This document shows, in pieces, positions 34,637-46,350 of a stretch of 64,000 nucleotides of DNA. Below the pieces are notes generated by a model. It was not told the origin of the DNA and did not search any database. It was given only the letters and a program-made list of their open reading frames with translations. Origin of the DNA: Ephydatia muelleri (Eukaryota; Porifera; Demospongiae; Spongillida; Spongillidae); the NCBI GenBank assembly GCA_013339895.1, contig JABACO010000005.1:5900528-5964527 (forward strand), read 5' to 3'. The position numbers and the translations under genes were made by a program. Every line of letters begins with the position of its first letter. The stretch's first letter is position 1.

Positions 34637-36839
34637 GGGTCATTCTATGTCAGATCACCCAATAAATAACACTGCACCCTCTCAGATTTAGATGTAATTT
34701 GGTATATATGATTAATATCAATGGGAAAGTTATCACACCAATTATCACCTTTTTTGATGAATTAGATTAGGAGATAATCAAGTTTTTATTTTTTCTTACC
34801 TTTCTGACCTCTCAACACTTGCACCCTCTTTTCATATTAACTGATGGTCCAAATATATTATGTAAGATATCATTTTAAAGCTCAGAGCATGACAAATCAC
34901 ATGCTATTTTTACTTTAATGCTATGGATTATATAGTTAGTATTATTGTGCAATAAAATATTTAACCTTGTGTCCCCTAAAAAGGATAGGTAGTTATTAAA
35001 AATGCCACCATTTCCCAGAAAGCCCTACCATTTTAGCACTGCATTATTTAAAAAAATTGGTGGCAAATGATAACATTATTGTTCCCTGACATAAAATAGT
35101 AACCACTGTCACAGTAATGTATTCGTTTACTATAGAGTTTGCCAAGAAAACTATATAATTACACACAAATACAACAGCGTAATGTGGATGTGATATTACA
35201 CTCCTATTTCTCCCACAAATTATGAGCCATTGTAGCCTTGGACATTGATTCCTGTGAAATGGAGTACCCTCCTCTTCCACTGGTTAGGATGGGGTGCTCA
35301 ATCGTGCAAAGAATGTAACTTTCACAAATCCAACAAGTGTCATCCTTTTCAGGAAAAACAAAACTACTAATTCCAACACTAGGATGCATGAAAACTTCAC
35401 AAAACTCCTCAGATATATCCTTCACAGCCAAACCAGACCTCGTCATCGTACATACATGCAATGTAGCTGCCCTTGGTCACATCAGAGGTATCAATCTGCA
35501 ATGATCCCACAATACTAACCAAAGCAGTCCTCTCTCCAGAGGATATTTTATGCATTGCTAGGATGCTAGTTGATTATGGAACATAGCGATGATACCTCTG
35601 TGTTTCCTTGATGGTGCAGTTAGTACTGAAATGTTCAACCTTACCAAATTTCACTGGAGTGAGGTTTAAATAGTGAATAACTTCCTCAATATCTACTCCA
35701 TGAGCAATACTGTCATCAGAAGTAGATTCGGTGGAAAGCAGACAAAGGGAGCTCTTCGTTCAAGTAAGATGTTGGTGGACCAGGAATTGGTTAATCAACA
35801 AGTGTGGGGAACTCTTCAGGAGCTTGGACAGACAATTTCTGTAAGTGTGTCCTGCACAATGAGCAAAGTTTGTCTCCTGGAATAAGGGAGATGCCCACTT
35901 TTCAGTGCACTTGCCCTACACTTACTAGTGATCTCCCTTAGTGACTTCTTTCGTGGCTTGCAGTCTTAGTGCTGATCAAAGACATTGCAGCACTTTCTCT
36001 GTAGAACAGAGTACTTGTGCAGGTACTCTTGCTCATGATGTGAACAAATGTCACAAATATCAGTCGAAGCCAACTTGGAACGCAATGAAAGAAGTTCGAT
36101 CTCATTGGAAACTGTGCGCACCGTTTGGACTTTAGTGTATGTAATGGCAAATTACTTTCTAAGGGTTCCAAAGCTGCCACGATTTCAAATGCACGACACG
36201 CGTATTGCAGAACAGGAAGCGCTCAGCTGTTTATTAGCCACGTAAGGCTTCATGCGCCTATGTTCTGTTTACATTTAATACCACAAGTGTGCAGAATCAT
36301 GAATAAATTAACACATGAAGCCTTGCAATGCCACATTGGCCTTGAAATCAAACCGTTTGAAAAAATAGTCTTCCTAGGAAAATGTATGGTATGTTAACAG
36401 CATGATTTGCCATCGTATTTTTAATTTCTTTATGAACTAGAATGGTAGGGCTTTCTGGGAAATGGTGGCATTTTTAATAACTACCTATCCTTTTTAGGGG
36501 ATACAAGGTTAAATATTTCATTGCACAATAATACTAACTATATAATCCATAGCATTGAAGTAAAAATACCATGTGATTTGTCATGCTCTGAGCTTCAAAA
36601 TGATACCTTACACGATATGTTTGGACCATCTCTTAATATGAAAGGGGGGTGCAATTGTTGAGAGGTCAGAAAGGTACATAAAAATTAAAAATAAATTATC
36701 TTCTAATCTAATTCATCACAAAAGGTGGTAATTGGTGCAATAACTTTCCCAGTGATACTTAACATTTATACTAAATTTCATCTAATTCTGAGAGGGTGCA
36801 GTGTTATAAACTAAGGGTCATTGGGTGATGGAATGACCC
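34637..36839. mobile_element. 2.2-kb DNA transposon with 400-bp TIRs inside the DIRS-like element
   Basis: It starts GGGTCATTC and ends GAATGACCC, with AGTT on both sides (34633-34636 and 36840-36843). Arms 34637-35034 and about 36440-36839 match over about 400 bp (for example AACACTGCACCCTCTCAGA and GGTAGTTATTAAAAATGCC). The right end also holds a small nested palindrome (GGGTCATTGGGTGATGG). The 4-bp target duplication and long TIRs do not single out a superfamily. The interior holds a decayed coding piece on the minus strand. It entered the DIRS-like element after that element was in place. Confidence 0.9.
35204..35880 (-). pseudogene. Decayed coding piece inside the long-TIR transposon
   Basis: On the minus strand, GDKLCSLCRTHLQKL (about 35865) gives a CxxC pair. 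Further on come YIACMYDDEVWFG and, in another frame, EEFCEVFMHPSVG, FVFPEKDDTCWI and YILCTIEHP. The second part has the look of a small beta-barrel tail (YxxxWxG ... FxHP ... FxWPxxxDxxW ... IL) that I recall in multicopy uncharacterised proteins of corals and fish. At least one frameshift and several stops separate the pieces. Function unknown; it may be the element's own protein or a passenger. Confidence 0.4.
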
Positions 36840-38734
36840 AGTTGCCAATGCCCTGGAATGGGCCTGTAGAAACAATGGAGTGGGTAATATGCTGCATGAC
36901 CTTGATGACTTTATGGTGTTCGGTGCACCCGACTCGTCGGAGTGTGCAGACTACCTAATGATAGTAAGATCAGTGTTTCAGAGGCTGGGGGAATCGCAGA
37001 ACACAAAACGGCTGGGCCTCTACCAGTAATGACCTTCTTGCGCGTCAAAATCGATTTGGAGCAACTCACCCTTCGCCTTTCAGAGGAGAAACTGACTGAA
37101 ATTAGAGCACTAATATTGTCCTGGCTGCACAAGAAGATAGCAGTCGCGCGTGACTTAAAGTCCTTAGTGGGTAAACTCGAAAAAGCTTGTAAGGTGGTTC
37201 GCCCGGGAAGGTCATTCCTGCGACGCATGCTGGACCTATTGCGTGGCGTGCACAGTAACCGGCGTCTCATTCGTCTGAGCGAGGCCTTCAGGTCCGATGT
37301 GTTGTGGTGGCACACATTTCTCGAGGGGTGGAACGGGGATATGCGATATGGTTACTGTCAGCCCAAACCTCGCCCTAATAAAAAACAAGCATCGAATTAG
37401 ATGCATTGTCCACTGGTCTTTTGAGCTGCCTGCATTCAAGCTGATTACCACTGCTGCGTTATCGCAGTACACTTGAATCTTTTTGTTGCTCCACACCTTT
37501 CCCCAAACGGCACAGGCTAGCACTATCGGCAATGCCTCCTTAGGTGAGATGTGAGTCGTTCTCCGTTCTAGTGGCCATGAGTACTGAAACCAACCATTCT
37601 GCCACCATGCCGCGCATCACAGTGCTCCTGAAGCATTGGTGTGCACGACAACATACGCTGGTCGAGAATCACCAGGAAAGGAAAATATCTTAGCAGACGC
37701 ACTGTCGCGCAATGATTTTGCCTATTTCCGCACACAGGTACCTACAGCACAACAGTACAGCATTCCCCCGCAACTAGAGAGCGTCTTGGTGATGGTCCAA
37801 CTGGATTGGATGTCAGTCAATTGGGCACAATTGTTCAGCAATTGTTTTCAGCGGGAATAGCACAGTCCACCAGGAACACTTACAGGTCAGGAAGTGACCG
37901 CTACATTAGACTTCGTGCAGCTTTGGGTATCACACCATTCCCAGTATCAGAGAGATAATTATCATTACTTGCAGCATCACTTTACAGAGATGGGTTAGCG
38001 GGTACCACAGCCAAAACATACTTGTCAGGTATACGCTTTGCCCAGATCTCTTTGGGGGGGATAAAGACCCCAATATCGGTAGTATGCCATACCTGGAGTA
38101 TGTCTTGAAGAGATTCCGCAAACTGGCTGCGGGAAAGTCTCGTCCACGCCTTCCCTCGATCTTGTCAAAGATGTGGGAGACATGGTCCAAGATACCGAAG
38201 AGAAAAAATGCAGCCATGCTTTGGGCGGCGTCCTGCATGTGTTTCTTTGGCTTCTTGCATTCAGGGGAGATAGTTGTGCCGTCCGACACCTGCGGTTCAC
38301 CTGAGTTATGGAGATGTTCGGACTGATAGCATAGAGAACCCAACTTGCATCACCGTGGCGGTAAAGGCCTCCAAGACGGATCCTTTCAGAAAAGGGGTGG
38401 TGATCCACATTGGGGCAACTAAGACGCAGTTATGCCCGGTGGCCACAGTCTTGGGTAAAATGATCCAGCGGGGATCATGTTTGACGATGGTCGGGCCTTG
38501 ACGCGTGAACGCTTAGTGGTGGAAGTCAAACGAGCCCTGGAAAGGGCGGGAGTGGACTCTTCACATTACTCAGGTCACAGCTTTAGGATAGGAGCTGCAA
38601 CAACAGCGGCAGCGTGTGGCCTGCAAGATTCGTTAATCAAGACGCTGGGCAGATGGGAGAGTGTGGCATACACTGTGTATTTACGGACACCACCAGCCCA
38701 GTTGTGTGCAGTTGCAGCGAAACTCGTTAGTTAA

Positions 38735-39972
38735 GAAAGTAGCCATTGTGTTGCTATTGATGTCATTCATGTAATCTAATTCTGGGAGCAGATGGGGGTG
38801 GGCAATAACAGGTACCTAACTAAAGCTTTGGGGGTAGGGGTATGGGTACATACCCCTCCTTGGGGATAGTGGGGGGACTTAACGTCCCACCGTCCCCCCA
38901 AGCTAAACACAGGGGGTGCGGCTGGCCACCACTCAACCCCATTCCCTTGTCCTGCCCCCTAGATCCCCCAGAAACCTCACAACAGCATAGGTATCTAGTT
39001 ATCACCACGACAGACTACACATTAAACTAGTACAGCTAGCTTTACTAGTATCAAAAGGATTTACGCTTTAGTTATCTCGTCCCTATGCAAAAAAAATTTT
39101 TGTACTGCACCCAGGTGTTAAAGACAAGCAACACATCGTTGCACAAACATAAATCCTGACCTTTTCATGGAGACTACTGTGTAGTATGTGCAAGATGATA
39201 AGATACAAACAAATAGTTCCAATGGTGCCATGCATGCATGCAACCCAGACAGCTTACTCAAAACGCATCTATAGATCATTCCAATAGCAATTCTATCTGC
39301 CTTTACTTAACACCTCACAATCTAAATTGTAACCAACTTACAGCTCATTTTCTTTGAGAGATGAAGAGGTGTAATACTACAAAAAAAAAAAAAAAAAACA
39401 TATATCACACAAAGTAGTAGACACGGGAATGGATATCAGATAGTTGAGACAAACCATTAAATACAGTACAGGGGTAATTATAATATTCTGACATCGGACA
39501 TTTGGCAGTCAAATTGTGCCCAATGTCCAATCAAATCGATGTTCAATATTTGTAGAGCCAAAAAATGGCCGCATGTAAATGCAAAGGATGGGAGGTGCGC
39601 TGTGAAGATAATGAAGACATGGAATAGGAAGCTGGAAGTAGTACGGATTTGAAGAAAAGGCATCAAAGAGTACGTTTGATATTTAGCAACGAAAATATGA
39701 AGAGTACCCAATGTAATATATTTAACCAATGGTGAGGAATTAAGATTAAACTAATCAATGGTGAGGTAACCAAATCAAACACAGGCCTGGCTTCGTTGCG
39801 AGTTAAACTAATGAACTAACTTGGTACTTTATTTGTACTGCGATGTTTGCGGCATGTACAAGGAACGTATTAAAAACTATACCAACACATGAGTCACCAG
39901 TTCGACAAACCAAACAATTTGCAATCTAACTGCACACGCAACTAGTGACATTCTAAAGCTGCAATGATTTAG
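38735..39972. other. No gene seen
   Basis: 38820-38910 holds G-rich and C-rich words that can pair (GGGGTAGGGGTATGGGTA with TACCCCTCC, and GGGGGGAC with GTCCCCCC). The rest is AT-rich, with an A-run at 39381-39398 that could mark an old 3' tail. Confidence 0.45.
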
Positions 39973-40300
39973 ATTTAGCAAAAGCAATCGGCGAATCTAC
40001 TGCCATGCTATCGCCTATTGCTGCATGCTTTTCAATGCTCGATGATGAGACATACGCAAAAATGAAGCATATGCTACTTAATGGCAAAGGAAAGTATCCC
40101 TTTTGTTAAATATCCAGCCTTGCAGGAATTGGAGACAGAGCTTGGCGTTAACTTAGGGCTTGCATATAGCACACCTGCTTCTGCACAATATTTTACAAGC
40201 TACATTGCTCAAATGCTTTGTGCAGCTTTTGTGGACAAACTCTCTATATGCAGCATACCTCAGCTACATCAGGACTCCACAGAGAAGTCTCGCCGCTGTC
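39973..40300 (+). pseudogene. hAT transposase fragment (ZNF862/KIAA1586-like type)
   Basis: One frame reads STAMLSPIAACFSMLDDETY and the next reads IPFVKYPALQELETELGVNL followed by SAQYFTSYIAQML. The pattern PFxxxxxLxxLExxxGVxLGxxYxxxxxxxxFxxxIA is the stretch before the first catalytic Asp in one group of animal hAT transposases with TTF-type fingers; recognition is from memory. A one-base shift near 40079 separates the parts. The catalytic core and the C-terminal dimerisation region are absent. Confidence 0.5.
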
Positions 40301-40509
40301 ACCGTGGCACTAGCAAAATAGACAGGATATACATACATATCTTTCAACCCGTACATTATAGTAATAATATGCATGCATGGATGCACATCATGCTGGCAAA
40401 CACGCTATGCTGTAGCATTCCTGTCTATTTGTATGCTGAGTAAATTTACTGAGTAACTATTGTTTGAGGGGTAGAGTAGGCCCCATACCACACTGGCCTC
40501 CTCACATTG

Positions 40510-41340
40510 GGCAGGGATATGGCACTTTACGAGTGGGCGGTGCCATATCACCACACCGCCAAACACACACGTCACGCTTACCCTGACCCAGACTCCCACC
40601 AAAGTTATGTAATAGTAGGCTAAGGACGTTTCCTGCAACATAGTTATCGCGATCGAAGAGGTTAAATACAGTTTAAGGTACTTAAACACAGTTAACCGAC
40701 ATTGCGCATTCGTTCACCATTAGCGGTCACGAGAACGGTAGCACGCATGCGTATGCCAAAAGTGCCCAAGCGCTCAAAAAAGCGGTGCTTGAAAAAATCA
40801 ATCAAGGATAATGTGAATCTCTGGCCAGGGATATGGCACTTTACAAGTGGATGGTGTTTTATCACCACACCTTGAAACATGCCCTGTCATGCCTACCTTG
40901 ACCCAGACTCCCACCAAAGGTATGCAGTAGTACGTTTCCTGCAACACAGTCATCATGATAGAAGAGGTTAAATACAGTTTACGGTACTTAAACACAGTTA
41001 TCTGACATTCCATGTCCATTTGCCATTAGGGTCACGTGAAAGATAGCATGCATGCGTATTCCAGAAGTGCCCAAGTGCTCGACAAAGCAGCGCTTGTAAT
41101 TTAATTTGATTCTCCACCATCAATCAAGGATGATGTGAATCTCTGGGCAGGGATATGGCACTTTACGAGTGGATGGTGCAATATCACCACACCTCCAAAC
41201 ACGCCACATCCTGACCCAGACTCCCACCAAAGGTATGCATCACACCTACCCTGACCCAGACTCCCACCAAAGGTATGCAGTAGTGGGCTAAGGACGTTTC
41301 CCTAACATCATTAATATGATAGAAGTGATTAAGTATCGAT
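40510..41340. repeat. Tandem repeat of about 317 bp, 2.6 units
   Basis: GGGATATGGCACTTTAC recurs near 40514, 40828 and 41151. Each unit carries TGACCCAGACTCCCACCAAA, TTAAATACAGTTTA and TAAACACAGTTA. The third unit is rearranged, with TGACCCAGACTCCCACCAAA duplicated internally. No gene. Confidence 0.85.
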
Positions 41341-42389
41341 TATAATGTGCCACATTATATTATAAAGTAAATAACGTGATTATGAAGTTTCTGCACACAG
41401 TAATTACAAAATCTATCTTACACCAATACATTGTTTAACCCTTTCATTTCTCATCAAAATGCTTGACACAGTAATATTGTACTTATCAGGCCCTTCAATT
41501 TGGTGCGATGCATGCAAGAGTTGCACTGTACAACACAGCAAAGCACAGGGGGAGTGAAGGGTAGGAAACGTGAAACAATCCAGTGCCTGTTGAATCATAT
41601 GCACCCAGAAGCTAACCCGTCCTTTTGGCAAACAATTGCTAACAAAGGCAACCCGCCATTTGGCTAACAACGGCGCCTGGCCCTCCATTTTACTACCAAA
41701 GGCGGCCCCCCATATTGCTAACAAAGGTGGGAGGGGGGGGGGGCCACAGTGTGAAGCTGATGCTATCTAAACTATGAGGCTAGCAGTGTGATGTGGTCAG
41801 GCAATGCAACCTCTAAGAAATTACTAGTGCTCATTAAACTCTGTTTAAATCCCTAAACAGTATCGTCAAAAAATTATATTTAATCCCAGCACCTGTTATA
41901 TACATGTATAAAGACAAAACACAAAAGTTTTGACCATAAAGCTACAACATGGTACCATCTCTTTGGTGAAATGGTATAGAATGACTCAAAACTTGAGCCC
42001 AGTTGCGGTGTTTACCTGTCAGCATGTGCCGCCGCCGGAAAGCAAAGCTCCACCCATGCTAAACAGAGGGGCATAAAACTGACAATGACCTTCGAAAACG
42101 TTATGCAATTGTATGTAACTTGGAGTTTACACAGCTAGTGTAAACATTCTGTAATGTGCTGCATCGCTGCCACATTGAAGTTAAGAAATCAATTGATACC
42201 CCAAAAACGCAAATGAATCACAGTAATTTTCCACTGTTCCAAGCTGTTACTTTCCACTATTCCGAGCTGGGAGTGTACTCAGTGAAATATTTGTTGGCAG
42301 AGTGCCTTTGCGGTATTTAGTGTTCATTTGTATGCATTTGTTGTTACTTGCTCTATAGCTCTGTAATGTGTGCTGCATGGTGTAGCTCT
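41341..42389. other. No gene seen
   Basis: Contains an imperfect direct repeat of GCTAACAAAGG/GCTAACAAcGG words at 41635-41730 and a G-run at 41735-41744. No protein family was recognised. Confidence 0.45.
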
Positions 42390-42975
42390 GATGTATACAC
42401 TCTTGCTGTGTGGTGTAACAATCACACTAGCTAATAATGTAACGTACACACTCTGGTTGCATTGTGCTAACGTATAAAATCTGACTAGTGATGTAACGTG
42501 TACACACTCCGACTCTGGCTATGTGATGTAGCGTACACACTCTGGCTGTGTGGTGTGATGTTCTACACTACACCACACAGCCCATATCACACACAACCAG
42601 AGTGGACACTACACCACACACCACACAGCCAGAGTGTACACACTCCATCACACCACACAGCCAGTGTACACACTACATCACACCACACAGCCAGTGTACA
42701 CACTACATCACACCACACAGCCAGAGTGTACACACTATATCACACACCACACAGCCAGAGTGTACACACTACATCACACACCACACAGCCAGAGTGTACA
42801 CACTACATCACACCACATAGCCAGTGTACACACTATATCACACATCACACAGCCAGAGTGTACACACTACATCACACATCACTCAGCTAGAGTGTACACA
42901 CTACATCACACATCACATAGCCAGAGTGCACATACTCACTCTGGCTGTACATGTGCACTCTGGTTGTGTGTGATA
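42390..42975. repeat. Minisatellite of about 35 bp with strand switch
   Basis: Left of about 42560 the units read TACACACTCTGGCTGTGTGGTGTGA. From about 42575 to 42930 they read as the reverse complement (ACCACACAGCCAGAGTGTAC). Near 42935 the first orientation returns. The two strand switches give large potential cruciforms. Long His/Thr frames over it are not genes. Confidence 0.9.
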
Positions 42976-43784
42976 TCGTGTTGTCGTGTACACACACTAG
43001 TCATGCAAGCCATTTATTAGGCATATTGCAGTACTAACACATTCTTGTTTGAGGCAGCAGCTATTTACTCCCATTCCAAGCTCTTCCCCAACACCTTCAG
43101 GCTTCACAACATCGCTGGTGTAATCTTCATACATAATCTTCCATGTGTAATGTTCTTCACCAGTTCTTCAGTGATTGCTTCCTCATTGCCGTTACTTGTA
43201 TAGCCATCAAAGTCACCATCACAGAGGTCGCTGTCGCTGTTTATATCCACCATGTATTTTGAGCTGAAATTTGGGGTCTGAGGGGAGTGTTCTATCTTTT
43301 GGTATTGCCGAAAATAATGTCGAAATCGATGCTGCTAACTATAATAAGCGTTACGCATAGTGTGTGGCAACTGCAATTATTTAAAGGCTACAGCACAATG
43401 CATGATCATCATACGGTCATCTCACTTAGCACATAAAAATGCCCTCCGCAAGCGCAATTATCAGACCCAAAAATGTGCCTAATGCGGTAAAAGGGTTAAA
43501 TTATCTAAGAAATACAGTATGGCAGAAATATGGTATAAGTTACACTACACCTTACAATCAGTATGCCATGCCCTCTATACGTGATGAAGGATACAAATGC
43601 AAATCCGAATATGAATGCAAATTCATTGTGTGTCGGTTGGATGTGAATCTCGAGAATGGCTTTCGCAGTAGGTACTACTAGTATTCGTATCCCTTTGTGG
43701 TCACTAATTACTACTACAGTATTGTATGGCTTGCTTACTAAGTAAATATACACAGAAAAAAAACCATAGGTTACAATTTATTTT
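42976..43784. other. Region before the DDE transposase remnant
   Basis: No supported gene. A small plus-strand frame at 43439-43681 (starts MPSASAIIRPKNVP) is not recognised and could be chance. Confidence 0.4.
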
Positions 43785-45890
43785 GTGTCCAGGCACTTGT
43801 ACTGTCAGACAAGAGCTGTACAAAGTGCAGGGAAGAAAGACAAGCCAATGGAATTACTGCCTTCAAGCAAAAGGAAAGGGCAGAAAGCATACCTGAGAAG
43901 TGGGGATTGTCGTGGCCACCCCCTGATAGAAAGGGGCAATATGACAAATGAGCAAAGAATTAATCATGAAACAGCTCGAATTCAGCATGTAGTTCAAGGA
44001 AGAGAGCAGGAAGAGCAGGAACCAGAACCCCCTTCCACCCCCACCCCCCTCCCCCCTGAACAGGCTCACTAGGTTCACAAGGTAAGGAAAGCCACAATTC
44101 TGAAGGCAGCACACAGCAGGCAGCGCACAAGGTGAGAGTTGAGATGGTGAAGGCAGCACACAAGGTCAAGATCAAGATGGTGAAGGTAGCAAACAAAGGG
44201 AGGTTTTCAAAGCGTGCACAGACCTACATGGGTTAAAGAGTTATTCTTTTCCTTACAAACTGCACAAAAGTTATCCCTTAAAGAAAGCTATGACTGGGTG
44301 ATGGAGCCAAGGTGAGAGTCGAGATGGTGAAGGCAGCACACAAGGTCAAGATCAAGATGGTGAAGGTAGCAAACAAAGGGAGGTTTTCAAAGTGTGCACA
44401 GACCTACACGGGTTAAAGAGTTATTCTTTTCCTTACAAACTGCACAAAAGTTATCCCTTAACAAAACCTGTGACTGGGTGATGGAGCACATGCCCAGCAT
44501 ATTTTGCCTAAATGGCAAATCTCTCATGCCATCGACAGTTTGTATACAGAAAAAGCTGATGGAGAGAGAGAAAACGGCCCCTCATTCTGAAACCACGCAG
44601 AAGCGTGGTCCTAAGCCAGGTAGTCAATGTGGTGTTGTACCCCAAGGTTCCCTATAGCCTTTTGGCAGGCATGATAGCCCACTGTCAAGCACCAATGGTC
44701 CTAGGATTTTTTTGAAGTGCACAACATCTCATGGGTGCCTTCCAGGATGTGTTACAGCAGGTTCCTGTTAAAGATTGGACTCACGGGCTATAACAAAAAC
44801 ATCCTGCAGTTTGCCTGTAGACTTCACTGCCATCAAAAGAATGTTCCTTAGAAGGGTCTTGTTTTAAGTGAGGAAATACAGCCTCCCCCCTTCTCTCTTC
44901 CTGAACATTGATGAAACAGGTGTTCGTCTTTTGCCCTGTCAAAAAAGTAGTCCATCTGAGGCAAAGCAAATATCAGTTATTGGTTGGGGAGATAAAAGAC
45001 AGTTCAGTTTTACCTACAATCACTGCAGAGGGTAAGTTGGCGGGTCAAGTGCAAATCATTTGGGCAGGAGAAACAGATAGGTGTCACCCAAAAGGTGGAG
45101 ATAGACTTAATGTCAGACCTACTCATGCACTCACATAGCACATCGCACTGGACAACAGAAAGTACAATTTTGGAGTATGTGGCTGTCATACATTCTACCC
45201 AAAATGACAGAGAAGGGAGTTGATCCAGATACTCAAAAGTGGTTGTTGCCCTGGGACTGTTACTCAGCGCATCGCTCTGGTCCTGTATTGGAAGTACTCA
45301 AAATTAAGTACCCAAATTCAATACTTCTCTTTGTGCCAGCTCCTGCACAGCTGAACTTCAGCTCCTAGACTTATCATATAGCTTTGTGTTTTAATCTGGA
45401 GTAGCCACTCTCTTTGCTTCACGGATGAGCCAGGTAGCTCAGGTACAACTATTGAGAGGTGTATCACACGACTCACTTACCTTTGACCTTAGTTTGAGAG
45501 GTGTCAAGACTCCCTTCGTAAAATGGGTCTACACAATGCAGAAAAAATCTCAGATACCAAGAAACCTGCCATGGCTGATGGTTGAAAGCAAGTATCTTGG
45601 GCTACCACAGATGAAGGTATTGAAGAAAGAGATACCCTTTACGAGGAAGCAAGAGCCTTGGAGAGACAAAAAGAACTGTTTGTGGTGAAGGGTGGGAGAT
45701 GCTGCAGTTGCAGAATTAATTGCACAGACAGTAGTAAAAAGCAGGTCTAAAAGGAAAAGAGAAGAGATGATTGAAGGAACCAGTGGTGAAGATGATAACG
45801 GTGAACAGTGGACAGAGATCGAGGAACTGGATGATGTGGAAGGCGAAGAGAACACGCCGGTCCTAATTGTCCGCTGTCCTAGCTAGTTAC
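43785..45890 (+). pseudogene. DDE transposase of the pogo/Jerky-like group, decayed
   Basis: Pieces in order: CTKCREERQANGITAF (about 43809-43860) and EKWGLSWPPP; CDWVMEHMPSIFCLN (about 44470); FLNIDETGVRLLP (about 44908), holding the first catalytic Asp, then AKQISVIGWGDKRQFSFT; PKMTEKGVDPDTQKWLLPWD (about 45190-45257), whose last Asp is the likely second catalytic residue, followed by SAHRSGPVLEVL; ILLFVPAPAQL and then LLDLSYS (about 45365), the likely third acidic residue. The DDE_1/CENP-B-like fold shows this order (DETxxxLLP, G..DKR, D..SAH, VPA..T..LQPLD). Stops and frameshifts are frequent and a 180-bp internal duplication sits in the N-terminal half. A Lys/Glu-rich tail (EGTSGEDDNGEQWTEIEELD) ends near 45886. 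TIRs were not found. Confidence 0.6.
44131..44485. repeat. 180-bp direct duplication inside the transposase remnant
   Basis: GGTGAGAGTTGAGATGGTG at 44131 recurs as GGTGAGAGTCGAGATGGTG at 44311, followed by about 170 bp of near-identity (GTCAAGATCAAGATGGTG, GGGAGGTTTTCAAAG, GGTTAAAGAGTTATTC). It duplicates coding sequence upstream of the catalytic core. Confidence 0.9.
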
Positions 45891-46350
45891 ATTAATATAG
45901 CAATATGCACGACCCGTTATGGTCGCACCACGACACTAACACCAAAATACAAGTTCGAGTAGAACTGTTGGCTGCTGAATGTACTGAAAACTTGCTTTAT
46001 AAGTTATGTACGTAATTTATCATCACCTTTACAAAAAAAGAATAACGTATTACGTATAAATGGATAAGTTATTAAAAATACATATGAATCTATTCATTGT
46101 ATTATTCGTACTTAACTTGATCTCTACAATAGATGACTTTTCTTTTGTTTCTAGTTTGTCCACCAACTACCTATTCAACAAACACTCACCTAATTTGAGC
46201 ACTACCCAATTCAGTTGACTACGTAGCAGCAAGGTCAGAAAGTGTCAACATTGTGTCCATTGTAGATAAAGCTAAAATCAGTTTACCTAGTCACGTGACA
46301 ATAATGAATTAACGAAACAACACACAACGTACACTCGTAAGTTTGCTCCA
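45891..46350. other. No gene seen
   Basis: AT-rich unique flank. Contains ACGACCCGTTATGGTCG, a small inverted word near 45910. Confidence 0.4.

Larger units (their letters stand above)
32886..38734 (+). mobile_element. DIRS-like tyrosine-recombinase retrotransposon, broken
   Basis: Parts in order: gag-like protein (about 32886-33770) with two Cys/His clusters (CSTCASIDHMVRDC, then CTFANCRYRHTCLGC); RT (about 33960-34636, continued after the nested insertion from 36844 to about 37300) with SRFGIIPKGSTGKWR, KIDIKAAYRLIPVHP and VLPFGLRSAPK; an RNase H region ending near ENILADALSRN (about 37700); and a tyrosine recombinase (about 37870-38734) with HSFRIGAATTAAACG and the Tyr box near AYTVYLRTP. 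RT followed by a tyrosine recombinase instead of integrase defines DIRS-like elements (established). It has several breaks and is rearranged, so it is a fossil. Its terminal repeats were not found. Confidence 0.85.

Noticed and set aside
37870-38734. Phage-type or bacterial integrase acquired by transfer
   Set aside because: The tyrosine recombinase follows a gag-like protein, an RT and an RNase H region in the same element, which is the DIRS layout.
42498-43020. Long His/Thr-rich frames starting MYTL
   Set aside because: They read through the 35-bp minisatellite in three frames; low complexity and no homology expected.
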